64,000 nt of DNA from Nocardioides sp. HDW12B. Its GTDB lineage: Bacteria > Actinomycetota > Actinomycetes > Propionibacteriales > Nocardioidaceae. Numbering within the stretch: the stretch's first letter is position 1; each line of letters opens with the position of its first letter. The stretch spans positions 3,100,001 through 3,164,000 of the forward strand of contig NZ_CP049867.1 in the NCBI RefSeq assembly GCF_011299595.1. Direction: 5' to 3'. A program made the translations under genes and the position numbers. Below the pieces are notes generated by a model. It did no database searches. It had not been told where the DNA came from and was given only the letters and a program-made list of their open reading frames with translations. This document shows positions 27,901-34,609 of the stretch, one piece after another.

Positions 27901-27930
27901 AGGGGTCGGATCGTCGAAGAGGCCGCTCAC
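24919..27930 (-). CDS. UPF0182 integral membrane protein, 1003 aa
   Basis: A cytoplasmic Pro/Arg-rich N-terminus is followed by about seven membrane helices in the first 320 residues, then a very large extracytoplasmic domain and an acidic, Gly/Ser/Asp-rich linker before a helical C-terminus. This is the standard build and length of UPF0182 (COG1615; Rv3193c in M. tuberculosis); its biochemical role is unknown. The start overlaps the stop of the PPA1309-family gene by 4 bases, and the PDZ-Lon gene lies next upstream, an arrangement conserved in actinobacteria. The 150-base gap to the tRNA holds nothing further I can name. Confidence 0.92.
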   Translation of the reverse strand: MSGLFDDPTPPRRTAPPPRPQRSRALGITAVVLVVGFFVLSAFTGLWTDRLWFNSVGFGDVFTTVLTTRVLLFIGFGLVMGGFVAANVVLAFRHRPPFRAMPSEANLERYREVVEPLRAWVVIAVAGLLALVAGGSAAGQWRSFLLWRNGGDFGAEDPYFDRDIGFFVFDLPWLHYVVNFAMMTVVLGLVAAIVVHYLFGGIALQSRTDKVSGAAQVQFSVLLGLFVLFKAVDYWLDRFDLTTDQGRRFTGVNYTAFNAILPSKNILMFIALICALLFFANVFRRTWLLPGAGLGLLVLSAVLLGAVWPGIVWQFQVKPSEPDKEERFLAANIEATRAAYNIDDVAEQQYDATVSVTKDQLRKSADSLPGIRLIDPARTSAAFEQLQQVRGYYSVAPVLDVDRYEINGETRDLVMGVRELDQDGLVDDQRNWANEHTVYTHGYGLVAAFGNNRTADGGTPSNPDEPPWAEEDLPPRGELSDLTDQGYEPRIYFGEKSPEYSVVGKAEDGDPDVELDIPEEASGERGNTTFDTEKGTGVPVGGFVNKVLYALKFGEPNFLLSNRVNSGSQVLYERTPRERVEKVAPWLTVDGDPYPAVVDGRVQWILDGYTTTDRFPNAERESFQEMTSDALTSSTSYVTLPTDQINYIRNSVKATVDAYTGEVVLYEWEEDPILDAWKAVFPDAVTPRENISDELAAHLRYPEDMFKTQRYMLAQYHVTAAQEFYRGTDRWQVPEDPAETVKMQPPYRLSVQMPPAPATEEDATSEDATDTADLPVEDPVFSLTSVFTPTNRQNLASFVAVNSDARDENYGQFRILRLPDTTQVQGPSQIANTFSADANIQDALLPIKQNSQILDGNLLTLPVGGGLLYVQPVYALQETGEGSYPVLQFVLASFGRNAGFGTTLTEALNDVLESGELTEEDTGGNDEDGSDTGGGTDTGDGGGEDSGGTGTLSPEVLDLLQQAVDTFAEADQALTDGDTVRYAELTEQAEELVKQAQAASEEE

Positions 27931-28550
27931 TGTGTGTCAACTCCGTCTGTCGAAACGTCGGCCAGTGTGGCCTGCAACAACTGTAGGAGGGCCGGCACAA
28001 GGTCCGGCCCCTCGATCACCGCGACGTCGTCGTCGTGCTCGCGCAGCCGCAGTGCGCAGAAGGTGGTGCCGGCCCGGGTCGCACCGGCCACCATCCGCAC
28101 CTCCTGGCGGTCGGGGTGGGCGGCCGCGACCTCGGCCGCCTCGGCCGGGTCCTCGGGGAGGTCCTCGGCCCCGGGGGGCAGCACCAGGCGCTCCACGACG
28201 ACCGCGGTGCCGTGCACCTCGTCGGGCCACATCACCTGGTGGAGCAGGTCCTCCAGGGGCGTGTCGGCCGGCAGCTCGTCCTGCTCGATCGGGGTCAGGC
28301 TGCCGGTCAGGTCGGCGTCGGGGTCGACCCCGATGGTGTCGGCCAGACCGGGCTCGTTGGCCAGCAGGTCGGCGGTGTGGACGAGCGCGAAGAGTCGCGC
28401 CGGCTGGTCCCAGCCCGCACCCGCGGCGTGCTTCTCGATCTCCAGCACTGCCCCGCGCAGGGCCAGGTCGACGGCCGGCGTCAGCGTCTCGGGCCCGGTC
28501 GTGGGCTCGGTCGGGTCCGGGGACAGGACGGGATCGGTCGGGTCGCTCAT
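27927..28550 (-). CDS. PPA1309-family protein, 207 aa
   Basis: A conserved actinobacterial family of unknown function, recognised from the AVLEIEKHAAGAGWDQP-like N-terminal segment and its fixed place between the PDZ-Lon and UPF0182 genes. The protein is acidic and soluble, with no catalytic motif visible. ATG 28550 overlaps the PDZ gene stop (ATGA 28547-28550), and the stop overlaps the UPF0182 start in the same way, so the three are a translationally coupled operon. Confidence 0.85.
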   Translation of the reverse strand: MSDPTDPVLSPDPTEPTTGPETLTPAVDLALRGAVLEIEKHAAGAGWDQPARLFALVHTADLLANEPGLADTIGVDPDADLTGSLTPIEQDELPADTPLEDLLHQVMWPDEVHGTAVVVERLVLPPGAEDLPEDPAEAAEVAAAHPDRQEVRMVAGATRAGTTFCALRLREHDDDVAVIEGPDLVPALLQLLQATLADVSTDGVDTQ

Positions 28551-29605
28551 GCGGTGCACCTCGGCAGCTCGGCGTCAGGGTCGTCTCGGTAGGTCTCCAG
28601 CGCCTTCACGGCGCTGCTCATCGTGTCGGCTCGTACGAGCCGGATCTCGCTGTCGTCGACGTCGGCCTCGAGCGCCTCGCCGCAGTTGTCGGGGGGCACG
28701 AGGAACAGCTCGGCCCCGGTCGCCTCGGCGCCAGAGATCTTCTGCTGGATGCCACCGATCGGGCCCACCGAGCCGTCGGCAGCGATGGTGCCGGTGCCGG
28801 CCACGTCCGCGCCGCCGGTCAACGAGCCCTTCGTCAGGGTGTCGTAGACGGCCAGCGAGAAGATCAGCCCGGCGCTCGGCCCACCGATGCTGTCGCTGAT
28901 GCCGATGCGGACGTCGAAGGGGAAGTCGTAGCCGGTGCCCACGAGGATCCCGAGCATCGCCCGGTCCGGGTCGTCGGGAGCCGCCACCGTGGTGACCTCG
29001 AAGGAGCGGGTGCGCCCGCCTCGGCGTACCTCTCCGGTGACGGTGTCGCCCGGCTCGGCGCGTCCCACGGTGCGGAACACCTGGCGCACGTCGGTGACCG
29101 GGTCGCCCTCGAGGGAGACGATGCGGTCGCGCGGCTCGAGCTCGCCGTCGGAGGGGCCGTCGGGGGTGATCCCGGAGACCTCGGCGAACCTCGGCAGGTC
29201 GAAGCCGAGCTCCGCCAGGGCCGCGGCCACCGCGGTGTCCTGGCTGTTGACCATCTGCGCCGCGGACTCGGCCTGCTCGTCCTCGGCCGTCGTGTCGTCG
29301 GGGTAGACCGCCTCGTAGGGCAGCACCGCGGTGTCGCGCGCGAACCACCCGCCGAGCGCCCCCAGCAGGTTGAATGCCCGCTCGGGCTGGGTCACCAGGA
29401 CGGTCGTCAGCCGAAGGCTCCCGTCCGTCGGGAAGGTGCGCCGTCCCTCGACCTCCACGACCGGCTCGCCCTCGCGGGTGCCGAGCACGTCGACGGTCGG
29501 GCCGGGCGACTCCCGGACGTAGGGCACGGACACGGCCGCGACGGTGATCCCCAGCACGAGCACCAGACCTGCGGCGACCAGCGTCGCGAGGGTGTGGCGC
29601 GTCAT
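28547..29605 (-). CDS. Membrane-anchored PDZ/Lon-type S16 serine protease (YlbL-like), 352 aa
   Basis: An N-terminal membrane anchor (residues about 7-28) precedes an extracytoplasmic PDZ domain (about 135-215) and a Lon-type protease domain with GGPSAG carrying the serine nucleophile and IQQKI carrying the catalytic lysine. There is no ATPase domain, so it is not a true Lon. M. tuberculosis has the same gene as Rv3194c next to UPF0182. It heads the operon with the PPA1309 and UPF0182 genes. Its substrate is unknown. Confidence 0.9.
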   Translation of the reverse strand: MTRHTLATLVAAGLVLVLGITVAAVSVPYVRESPGPTVDVLGTREGEPVVEVEGRRTFPTDGSLRLTTVLVTQPERAFNLLGALGGWFARDTAVLPYEAVYPDDTTAEDEQAESAAQMVNSQDTAVAAALAELGFDLPRFAEVSGITPDGPSDGELEPRDRIVSLEGDPVTDVRQVFRTVGRAEPGDTVTGEVRRGGRTRSFEVTTVAAPDDPDRAMLGILVGTGYDFPFDVRIGISDSIGGPSAGLIFSLAVYDTLTKGSLTGGADVAGTGTIAADGSVGPIGGIQQKISGAEATGAELFLVPPDNCGEALEADVDDSEIRLVRADTMSSAVKALETYRDDPDAELPRCTA

Positions 29606-29669
29606 GCCCTCACCCTCTCATCACGCCCAACGCGCGGGCCCGGACGGTGGGCCGGACGGTCGGTTCGGC

Positions 29670-29733
29670 CGCTGGTCGAGCCGGCCGCTGGTCGAGCCTG
29701 TCGCTGGTCGAGCCTGTCGCTGGTCGAGCCCGT
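29670..29733. repeat. Four tandem 16-bp units (CGCTGGTCGAGCC-type)
   Basis: Units at 29670, 29686, 29702 and 29718; the middle two are identical and the others differ at 1-2 bases. They lie between the PDZ-Lon gene and the small membrane protein. Each unit carries the GGTCGAG word. Function unknown. Confidence 0.8.
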
Positions 29734-29739
29734 CGAGAC

Positions 29740-29967
29740 CTACCGCGACGAGGGACGGACGGCGATGCCGGTGCTGCGGTCGGGCTTCGCGACCGGGCGG
29801 GGCTTGCCGGCGGCCGGGTGCTCACGTGCCATGGCGGCGGCGAACTTCTCGTAGGCCTCCTCGGAGCGGCCGCGCGGCTCGCGCTGCGGACGTCCGGCCC
29901 AGGTCGCCCACAGCATGGCGAGCACGAGCACGCCGCCCGCGGGCGCCAGCCACCAGAGGATCTCCAC
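29740..29967 (-). CDS. Small single-span membrane protein, 75 aa
   Basis: GTG at 29967 has a TAGCCT box (reverse strand, 29974-29979) 6 bases upstream and no ribosome site, so it is probably leaderless. Residues 3-24 are one hydrophobic helix, followed by a basic, disordered cytoplasmic tail. No family is recognised. The tail ends at the tandem repeat block. Confidence 0.65.
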   Translation of the reverse strand: MEILWWLAPAGGVLVLAMLWATWAGRPQREPRGRSEEAYEKFAAAMAREHPAAGKPRPVAKPDRSTGIAVRPSSR

Positions 29968-30012
29968 CCCGTCAGGCTAGGGCGCCACGACGGCCATGGA
30001 CGGGAGGCACGC

Positions 30013-30480
30013 TCACGGCGTGCCGACCCACTCCTCGCCGCCGTCGGAGAAGACCTGGTGCTTCCAGATCGGCACGGTGGCCTTCAGGTCGTCGATGAGG
30101 TCGCGGGAGGCGTCGAAGGCCTGGCCGCGGTGGGGTGCGGCGGCCGCCACGACGACGGCGGCGTCGCCGATGGCGAGTCGCCCGACCCGGTGGACGGCCG
30201 CGACGGCCGTGACCGAGTGGCGCTGCGCGACCGCCTCGACCACCTCGCGGAGCCGGTCGAGGGCCGAGGGGTGGGCCGAGTAGTCGAGGTGGTCCACCGC
30301 CTGGTCGCCGTCGTGGTTGCGCACGTTGCCCACGAACAGCGTCACGCCGCCGGCGGCGTCGTCCTCGACCGCTGCGAGCACCTCGGCGACGTCCAGCGCG
30401 GTCTCGCGGATGTCGACGAGGCGTACGACGGCGCCCGCCTCGGTGGGCGAGGGAGGCGGTGCCGGGGCGTGGGGCTCCAT
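30013..30480 (-). CDS. moaE: Molybdopterin synthase catalytic subunit MoaE, 155 aa
   Basis: The MoaE fold is recognisable from G-V-TLFVGNVRNHD near residues 45-57, an LDYSAHP word, AAVHRVGRLAIGD, PHRG near 115 and the terminal IWKHQVFSDG with the active-site lysine. MoaE moves sulfur from MoaD onto precursor Z in molybdenum cofactor synthesis. MoaD is not in the window; MoeZ at 62.2 kb belongs to the same pathway. A TAGGCT box (reverse strand, 30487-30492) sits 6 bases before the ATG, indicating a leaderless mRNA. Confidence 0.92.
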   Translation of the reverse strand: MEPHAPAPPPSPTEAGAVVRLVDIRETALDVAEVLAAVEDDAAGGVTLFVGNVRNHDGDQAVDHLDYSAHPSALDRLREVVEAVAQRHSVTAVAAVHRVGRLAIGDAAVVVAAAAPHRGQAFDASRDLIDDLKATVPIWKHQVFSDGGEEWVGTP

Positions 30481-30532
30481 GGGGTGAGCCTAGGGCGGAG
30501 CGCCGCGACGGAGCACGAGTACCGTGGGAACC

Positions 30533-32023
30533 ATGGTGAACGACCCCGCTCCTCGCCCCGGTGACGACGACAACGACCCGTCGGGAGAGCCTCAGAACCC
30601 CTTCAAGGGCACGCCCTTCGAGCAGCTCTTCTCCGCCTTCGGCGGTGCGGGCGCCGGGGGCGCGGGCGGTGGGGCCGGCATCCCAGGCTTCGGAGCCTTC
30701 GGGACGCCCGGCGCCGGCGGCATGCCGGACCTCTCCGCGCTGCTGGGCCAGATGCAGCAGCTGCTGCAGCCCCACGACGGCGCGGTCAACTGGAACCTCG
30801 CGCAGGACCTCGCCCGCCGCGGCGTCGCCGACTCGCCCGACCCGTCGGTCGGCGCCGCCGAGACCGCCCGCATCGCCGACGCGCTGCAGCTGGCCGACGT
30901 GTGGCTCGACGCCGTGACGGACCTGCCCAGCGGGGTCACCTCCGCCGCGGGCTGGAGCCGTGCGGAGTGGATCGAGCAGACCCTGCCGGTCTGGAAGAAG
31001 CTCGTGGAGCCGGTTGCCGAGCACGTGGTCGCCGCCATGGGCAACGCCCTGCCCGCCGAGGCGAAGGCCATGGCCGGGCCCCTGATCGGGCTGCTCGGAC
31101 AAGCCGGGAGCGCCATGTTCGGCAGCCAGGTCGGTCAGGCGCTGGCCGGTCTCGCCGCCGAGGTGCTGAGCTCCTCCGACATCGGCCTGCCGCTGGCGCC
31201 CGTGGGGAAGGCCGCGCTGCTGCCGACCAACATCACCGCTTTCGCCGACGGGCTCGACGTGCCCGCCGACGACGTCCGTCTCTACCTCGCCATCCGCGAG
31301 GCGGCCCACCAGCGGCTGTTCGCCCACGTGCCGTGGCTCAACGCGCACCTGCTCGCCGCCGTCGAGGACTTCGGGCGCGGCACCACCATCGACGTGGCCG
31401 GCATGGAGTCGAAGATGTCCGGGCTCGACCCCACCAACCCCGCCGCCATCCAGGAGGCGCTGGCCGGTGGCCTCTTCGAGCCCGAGAAGACCCCCACCCA
31501 GCAGGCCGCGCTGGTGCGCCTCGAGACGATCCTGGCGCTGGTCGAGGGCTGGGTCGACGAGGTCGTCAGCCAGGCCACCGTCGACCGCATGCCCAACGCG
31601 GCCAAGCTGCAGGAGATCGTCCGCCGCCGGCGCGCTGCCGGCGGCCCCGCCGAGGACGCCTTCGCCGCGCTCGTCGGGCTCGAGATGCGGCCCCGTCGGC
31701 TCCGCGACGCCGCCACGCTGTGGGGCAGCCTCCGCTCGCGCCGCGGTGCGGAGGCCCGGGACGCCATCTGGGCCCACCCCGACCTGCTGCCCACCGCGAG
31801 CGACCTCGACGACCCGTTGGGCTTCGGCGAGAACCCCGAGCTCGAGGAGGCCGCCAACTCCTTCGACGACGACTTCGACGCCGCGCTGGCCGAGCTCCTC
31901 GACGAGGAGGGCGGTCGCGGCAAGCGCGACGACACCGACGGCACCGACGGCACCGACGGGTCGGGCGGTGCGGACGGCTCAGGCGAGGACCCCGGTCCGG
32001 GCGACGCCCCGCGACCCGCGTGA
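30533..32023 (+). CDS. DUF2342 putative zinc-dependent metalloprotease/hydrolase, 496 aa
   Basis: The family is recognised by REAAHQRLF and VPWL near residues 253-265 of the core and by its actinobacteria-wide neighbourhood (Rv3195). The N-terminus is Gly-rich and disordered; the C-terminus is an Asp/Gly-rich tail (repeated DGTDG). The HQ of EAAHQR fits the proposed zincin-like site, but activity has not been shown to my knowledge. ATG at 30533 is preferred over GTG at 30524 because TACCGT (30520-30525) places a leaderless start 7 bases later. It overlaps the Nudix gene by 4 bases. Confidence 0.85.
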   Translation: MVNDPAPRPGDDDNDPSGEPQNPFKGTPFEQLFSAFGGAGAGGAGGGAGIPGFGAFGTPGAGGMPDLSALLGQMQQLLQPHDGAVNWNLAQDLARRGVADSPDPSVGAAETARIADALQLADVWLDAVTDLPSGVTSAAGWSRAEWIEQTLPVWKKLVEPVAEHVVAAMGNALPAEAKAMAGPLIGLLGQAGSAMFGSQVGQALAGLAAEVLSSSDIGLPLAPVGKAALLPTNITAFADGLDVPADDVRLYLAIREAAHQRLFAHVPWLNAHLLAAVEDFGRGTTIDVAGMESKMSGLDPTNPAAIQEALAGGLFEPEKTPTQQAALVRLETILALVEGWVDEVVSQATVDRMPNAAKLQEIVRRRRAAGGPAEDAFAALVGLEMRPRRLRDAATLWGSLRSRRGAEARDAIWAHPDLLPTASDLDDPLGFGENPELEEAANSFDDDFDAALAELLDEEGGRGKRDDTDGTDGTDGSGGADGSGEDPGPGDAPRPA

Positions 32024-32586
32024 GCGCAGCCGGCGACGCGCACCCGCGCGCCCTGGCGCTGCTGCGCGCTTGGACACCGCCCGACGCGGACCAGGAGCGT
32101 CTCCGCGCCGAGTACGTCGACCTCCTCGCCCGGCGCACCGACGGCCTCGACCGGTCCTGCCACCCCGACCACCTGACGGCGAGCACGCTGGTCGTCTCCC
32201 CCGACGGCGGCCAGGTGCTGCTGACGTTGCACGCCAAGGCGGGCGAGTGGTTCCAGCTCGGCGGGCACGTCGAGCCCCGCGACCGTGACCTCGCGGCGGC
32301 GGCGCTGCGCGAGGCCACCGAGGAGTCGGGACTGACCGAGCTGGGCCAGGTCGACCTCGACCCGGTCCCGGTCCAGCTCGACGTCCACGAGGTGCCGTTC
32401 TGCGGCGGCCCGGGGACGCGCCACCTCGACGTGCGGTTCGTGGCGGTCGCCGACCCCGCGGCCGAGACCGCCGTCAGCGGCGAGTCGTCCGACGTGCGGT
32501 GGTGGCCGGCCGACGACCTGCCGAGCGACGAGGCGTCGCTAGAAGAGCTGGTCCGGCTCGCCCGGGTCCGGCTCCGTCAGCTCTGA
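32020..32586 (+). CDS. Nudix hydrolase, 188 aa
   Basis: GTG at 32020 overlaps the DUF2342 stop (GTGA). The Nudix box runs from GGHVEP to REATEESGL in the middle of the protein. The Glu cluster that binds metal (REATEE) is intact, although the upstream acidic position is Asp/Arg as in related actinobacterial members. The substrate cannot be predicted. The 3' end overlaps the convergent metallopeptidase gene by 48 bases, within a 9-bp tandem repeat. Confidence 0.85.
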   Translation: MSAAGDAHPRALALLRAWTPPDADQERLRAEYVDLLARRTDGLDRSCHPDHLTASTLVVSPDGGQVLLTLHAKAGEWFQLGGHVEPRDRDLAAAALREATEESGLTELGQVDLDPVPVQLDVHEVPFCGGPGTRHLDVRFVAVADPAAETAVSGESSDVRWWPADDLPSDEASLEELVRLARVRLRQL

Positions 32587-33180
32587 CGGCCCTGACGGCC
32601 CTGACGGCCCTGACGGCCCTGACGGCTCCTCGCCCGTCTCCGGGGCCGGCCAGCGCTGCGCGTGGGCGTAGCCCTCGAGGTAGCCCTTCGCCTTCTCGGC
32701 CTTGGGGTGCCGATCGGCCAGCTCCCAGAACGCGGCGCTGTGGTCGGCGACGAGCAGGTGGGCCAGCTCGTGCAGCAGCACGCAGTCGACGACGTACGCG
32801 GGCATGCCCTGCAGACGCGACGAGAGCCGGATGGTGCCGTCGGCCGGGGTGCAGGAGCCCCAGCGCTGCTGCTGGTTGTCGACCCAGCGGACGCTGGTGG
32901 GGCGGGCGCGACCTCCGAGGTGCTCGCGCGAGAGCAGCCGGGCGCGCTCGGCGAGCTCCTCGTCGCCGGGACGGCGGCGGCGGTCCTGCTTCTCGAGACG
33001 CGCGATCATGGTGGTGACCCACTCACGCTCCTCGGCGCGGCTGAGACGCGCCGGCACCAGGACCACGACGGAGCCGTCCTCCTGGCGGTAGGCCGAGACC
33101 GTCCGGCGCCGCTTCGCGCTGCGCCGGACCTCGACGGAGACCCCGTCGACGTCGTACCCGACCGTGTCCATGCCCTTCAT
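32539..33180 (-). CDS. M48/YgjP-type (DUF45) metallopeptidase, 213 aa
   Basis: The WGSC word near residue 108 and HELAHLLVADHS near 137-148 are the DUF45/YgjP signature; HELAH binds zinc, with a later Glu/His expected as third ligand. The C-terminal 30 residues are a Ser-Gly-Pro repeat encoded by a 9-bp tandem array that overlaps the convergent Nudix gene. ATG at 33180 follows a TAGGGT box (reverse strand, 33187-33192) by 6 bases, so leaderless. The substrate is unknown. Confidence 0.85.
   Translation of the reverse strand: MKGMDTVGYDVDGVSVEVRRSAKRRRTVSAYRQEDGSVVVLVPARLSRAEEREWVTTMIARLEKQDRRRRPGDEELAERARLLSREHLGGRARPTSVRWVDNQQQRWGSCTPADGTIRLSSRLQGMPAYVVDCVLLHELAHLLVADHSAAFWELADRHPKAEKAKGYLEGYAHAQRWPAPETGEEPSGPSGPSGPSGPSELTEPDPGEPDQLF
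32583..32627. repeat. Five tandem 9-bp units inside a tail-to-tail gene overlap
   Basis: Four identical CTGACGGCC units and a fifth differing at the last base. The first supplies the TGA stop of the Nudix gene. On the other strand the units encode the SGP repeats of the metallopeptidase tail. Copy number probably varies by slippage without harming either gene. Confidence 0.9.
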
Positions 33181-33226
33181 GGTCGCACCCTAGGCAGCGC
33201 CGCCGACACGATGACGCGCCCGTGGC

Positions 33227-34273
33227 TCACGCCCGCTTGGCGGCCCAGGCGAGGAGCTCGTCGAGCGGCCAGGTGGTGACGACGCGCTCCAGCGGCACGC
33301 CCAGCGCGGCCACCCGGGCGGCGCCGTGGTCGAGGAAGTCGAGCTGTCCCGGCGCGTGGGCGTCGGAGTCCACGGAGAACACGCAGCCGATCTCGACGGC
33401 GAGCGCGAGCAGGTCGTCGGGCGGGTCCTGCCGCTCGGGCCGGCTGTTGATCTCGACCGCGACGTCGTGGTCGCGGCAGGCGGTGAAGACAGCCTCGGCG
33501 TCGAACTCGCTCTGCGGCCGGGTGCCCCGTCCGCCGGTGACCAGCCGGCCGGTGCAGTGCCCGAGCACGTTGGTGCGCGGGTTGCGGACCGCGCCCAGCA
33601 TGCGGCGGGTCATCGGGCCGCGCTCCATGCGCAGCTTGCTGTGGACCGAGGCGACGACGACGTCGAGGCGACCGAGCAGCTCCTCGGTCTGGTCCAGCCC
33701 GCCGTCGTCGAGGATGTCGACCTCGATGCCGCGCAGCACGCGCGTCCGCTCCCCCTGCGCGCTGAGGTGGCCGTTGACGGCCTCGAGCACGTCGAGCTGC
33801 CTGGTCAGCCGCGCGGCGCTCAGGCCGTTGGCGACCTTGAGCCGGGGCGAGTGGTCGGTCAGGGCGACGTACTCGTGGCCGAGCTCGACCGCGGTCATCA
33901 CCATCTCCTCGATGGGCGAGCCACCGTCGGACCAGTCGGAGTGGGTGTGCAGGTCGCCCCGCAGGGCGGCGCGTACCTCGGCGCCGCCCGGTGCCAGTGG
34001 GCCGGCCCCGGTCTCCAGGTCCGCGAGGTACGTCGAGGTCTGCCCGGCCAGCGTCTCCACCACGACCGCCTCGGTCGCCTTGCCGATCCCCTCGATCTCG
34101 CGGAGCGACCCGGCGTCGGCGCGCCGCCGCAGCTCGTCGGCGTCGAGGCCGAGCAGCGCGGCAGCGGCGCGACGGAAGGCCTTGACCTTGAACGTCTCGG
34201 CCTGCCGGCGCTCGAGCAGGAAGGCGATCCGACGCAGCGCGGCGACCGGGTCACCGGGAGGAAGCGGCTGCAC
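33227..34273 (-). CDS. PHP-domain phosphoesterase with PolX-like helix-hairpin-helix, no polymerase domain, 348 aa
   Basis: The N-terminal ~90 residues carry a helix-hairpin-helix (EIEGIGKATE), as in the start of family X DNA polymerases. From about 105 the PHP domain begins with GDLHTHSDWSDG, followed by ALTDHSP, GIEVDI, VVASVHS, LGHCTGR and DSDAH, giving a full set of metal-binding His/Asp residues. The polymerase palm and fingers are missing. It is probably a DNA-repair-related 3' phosphatase or exonuclease of the PolX PHP type. GTG at 34273 has AAAAGGTGA upstream. Confidence 0.88.
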   Translation of the reverse strand: MQPLPPGDPVAALRRIAFLLERRQAETFKVKAFRRAAAALLGLDADELRRRADAGSLREIEGIGKATEAVVVETLAGQTSTYLADLETGAGPLAPGGAEVRAALRGDLHTHSDWSDGGSPIEEMVMTAVELGHEYVALTDHSPRLKVANGLSAARLTRQLDVLEAVNGHLSAQGERTRVLRGIEVDILDDGGLDQTEELLGRLDVVVASVHSKLRMERGPMTRRMLGAVRNPRTNVLGHCTGRLVTGGRGTRPQSEFDAEAVFTACRDHDVAVEINSRPERQDPPDDLLALAVEIGCVFSVDSDAHAPGQLDFLDHGAARVAALGVPLERVVTTWPLDELLAWAAKRA

Positions 34274-34389
34274 GCGTCACCTTTTTTCCCTCCACATGCC
34301 CGGATCGACCGTCGGTGCAGGTCACGCGGGCGAGTCGTCTGCAGCCCGGGCGTGTCCTCCCCACCATTCTGCACGGGTCCGCCCGGCGC

Positions 34390-34445
34390 GTTCCACAGGC
34401 CTCCGCGTGTCCTCCACACGTTCTCCACAGGGTTATCCACAGAGG
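34390..34445. promoter_or_regulatory. Cluster of DnaA-box-like sequences
   Basis: TTATCCACA at 34433-34441 is a perfect DnaA box. TTCTCCACA at 34421-34429 differs at one base, and TCCTCCACA and TTCCACA words precede it. No dnaA or dnaN is nearby, so this is not the replication origin. It could titrate DnaA or be a DnaA-regulated promoter. Confidence 0.4.
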
Positions 34446-34459
34446 TGGAAAGTCAGGCG

Positions 34460-34488
34460 TTGACGGCGGCGCCGCCCCTGCCTAGGTT
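34460..34488 (+). promoter_or_regulatory. Sigma70-type promoter TTGACG-17-TAGGTT
   Basis: -35 TTGACG at 34460-34465, a 17-base spacer, and -10 TAGGTT at 34483-34488. Transcription would start near 34495 and run rightward into the stem element and small ORF, antisense to the end of the enoyl-CoA hydratase gene. Confidence 0.5.
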
Positions 34489-34493
34489 CGACG

Positions 34494-34609
34494 CAGACGA
34501 GGCCCCCGGCCGACTCGGCCCGTCACGGGCAAGGGGAAGGCACGTGACGAATCGAGCAGGGCGGGGGCCTCGACGTCTGTCCCGACGCTCGTCGCTCAGC
34601 GCCCGGTGA
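34494..34609 (+). ncRNA. Candidate structured small RNA with embedded 21-codon ORF
   Basis: The predicted transcript closes on a long-range stem: 34494-34507 pairs with 34563-34579 (8 pairs, a 3-base bulge, then 6 pairs). An inner hairpin-prone GC-rich segment lies within. A GTG-started ORF of 21 codons (34544-34609) has AAGGGGAAGG just upstream and ends inside the opposite enoyl-CoA hydratase gene. It could be a regulatory RNA, a leader peptide or chance; no poly-U terminator is visible. Confidence 0.3.

Noticed and set aside
25780..28899. Long + strand open frame over the UPF0182 region
   Set aside because: Val/Gly/Arg-rich composition typical of high-GC antisense frames, while the opposite strand encodes a recognisable conserved protein.
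34390..34445. Chromosomal replication origin
   Set aside because: Few boxes, no AT-rich unwinding region, and neither dnaA nor dnaN nearby.
34494..34609. SRP (4.5S) RNA
   Set aside because: The length and closing stem are suggestive, but the conserved asymmetric-loop sequence of SRP RNA domain IV is not present.
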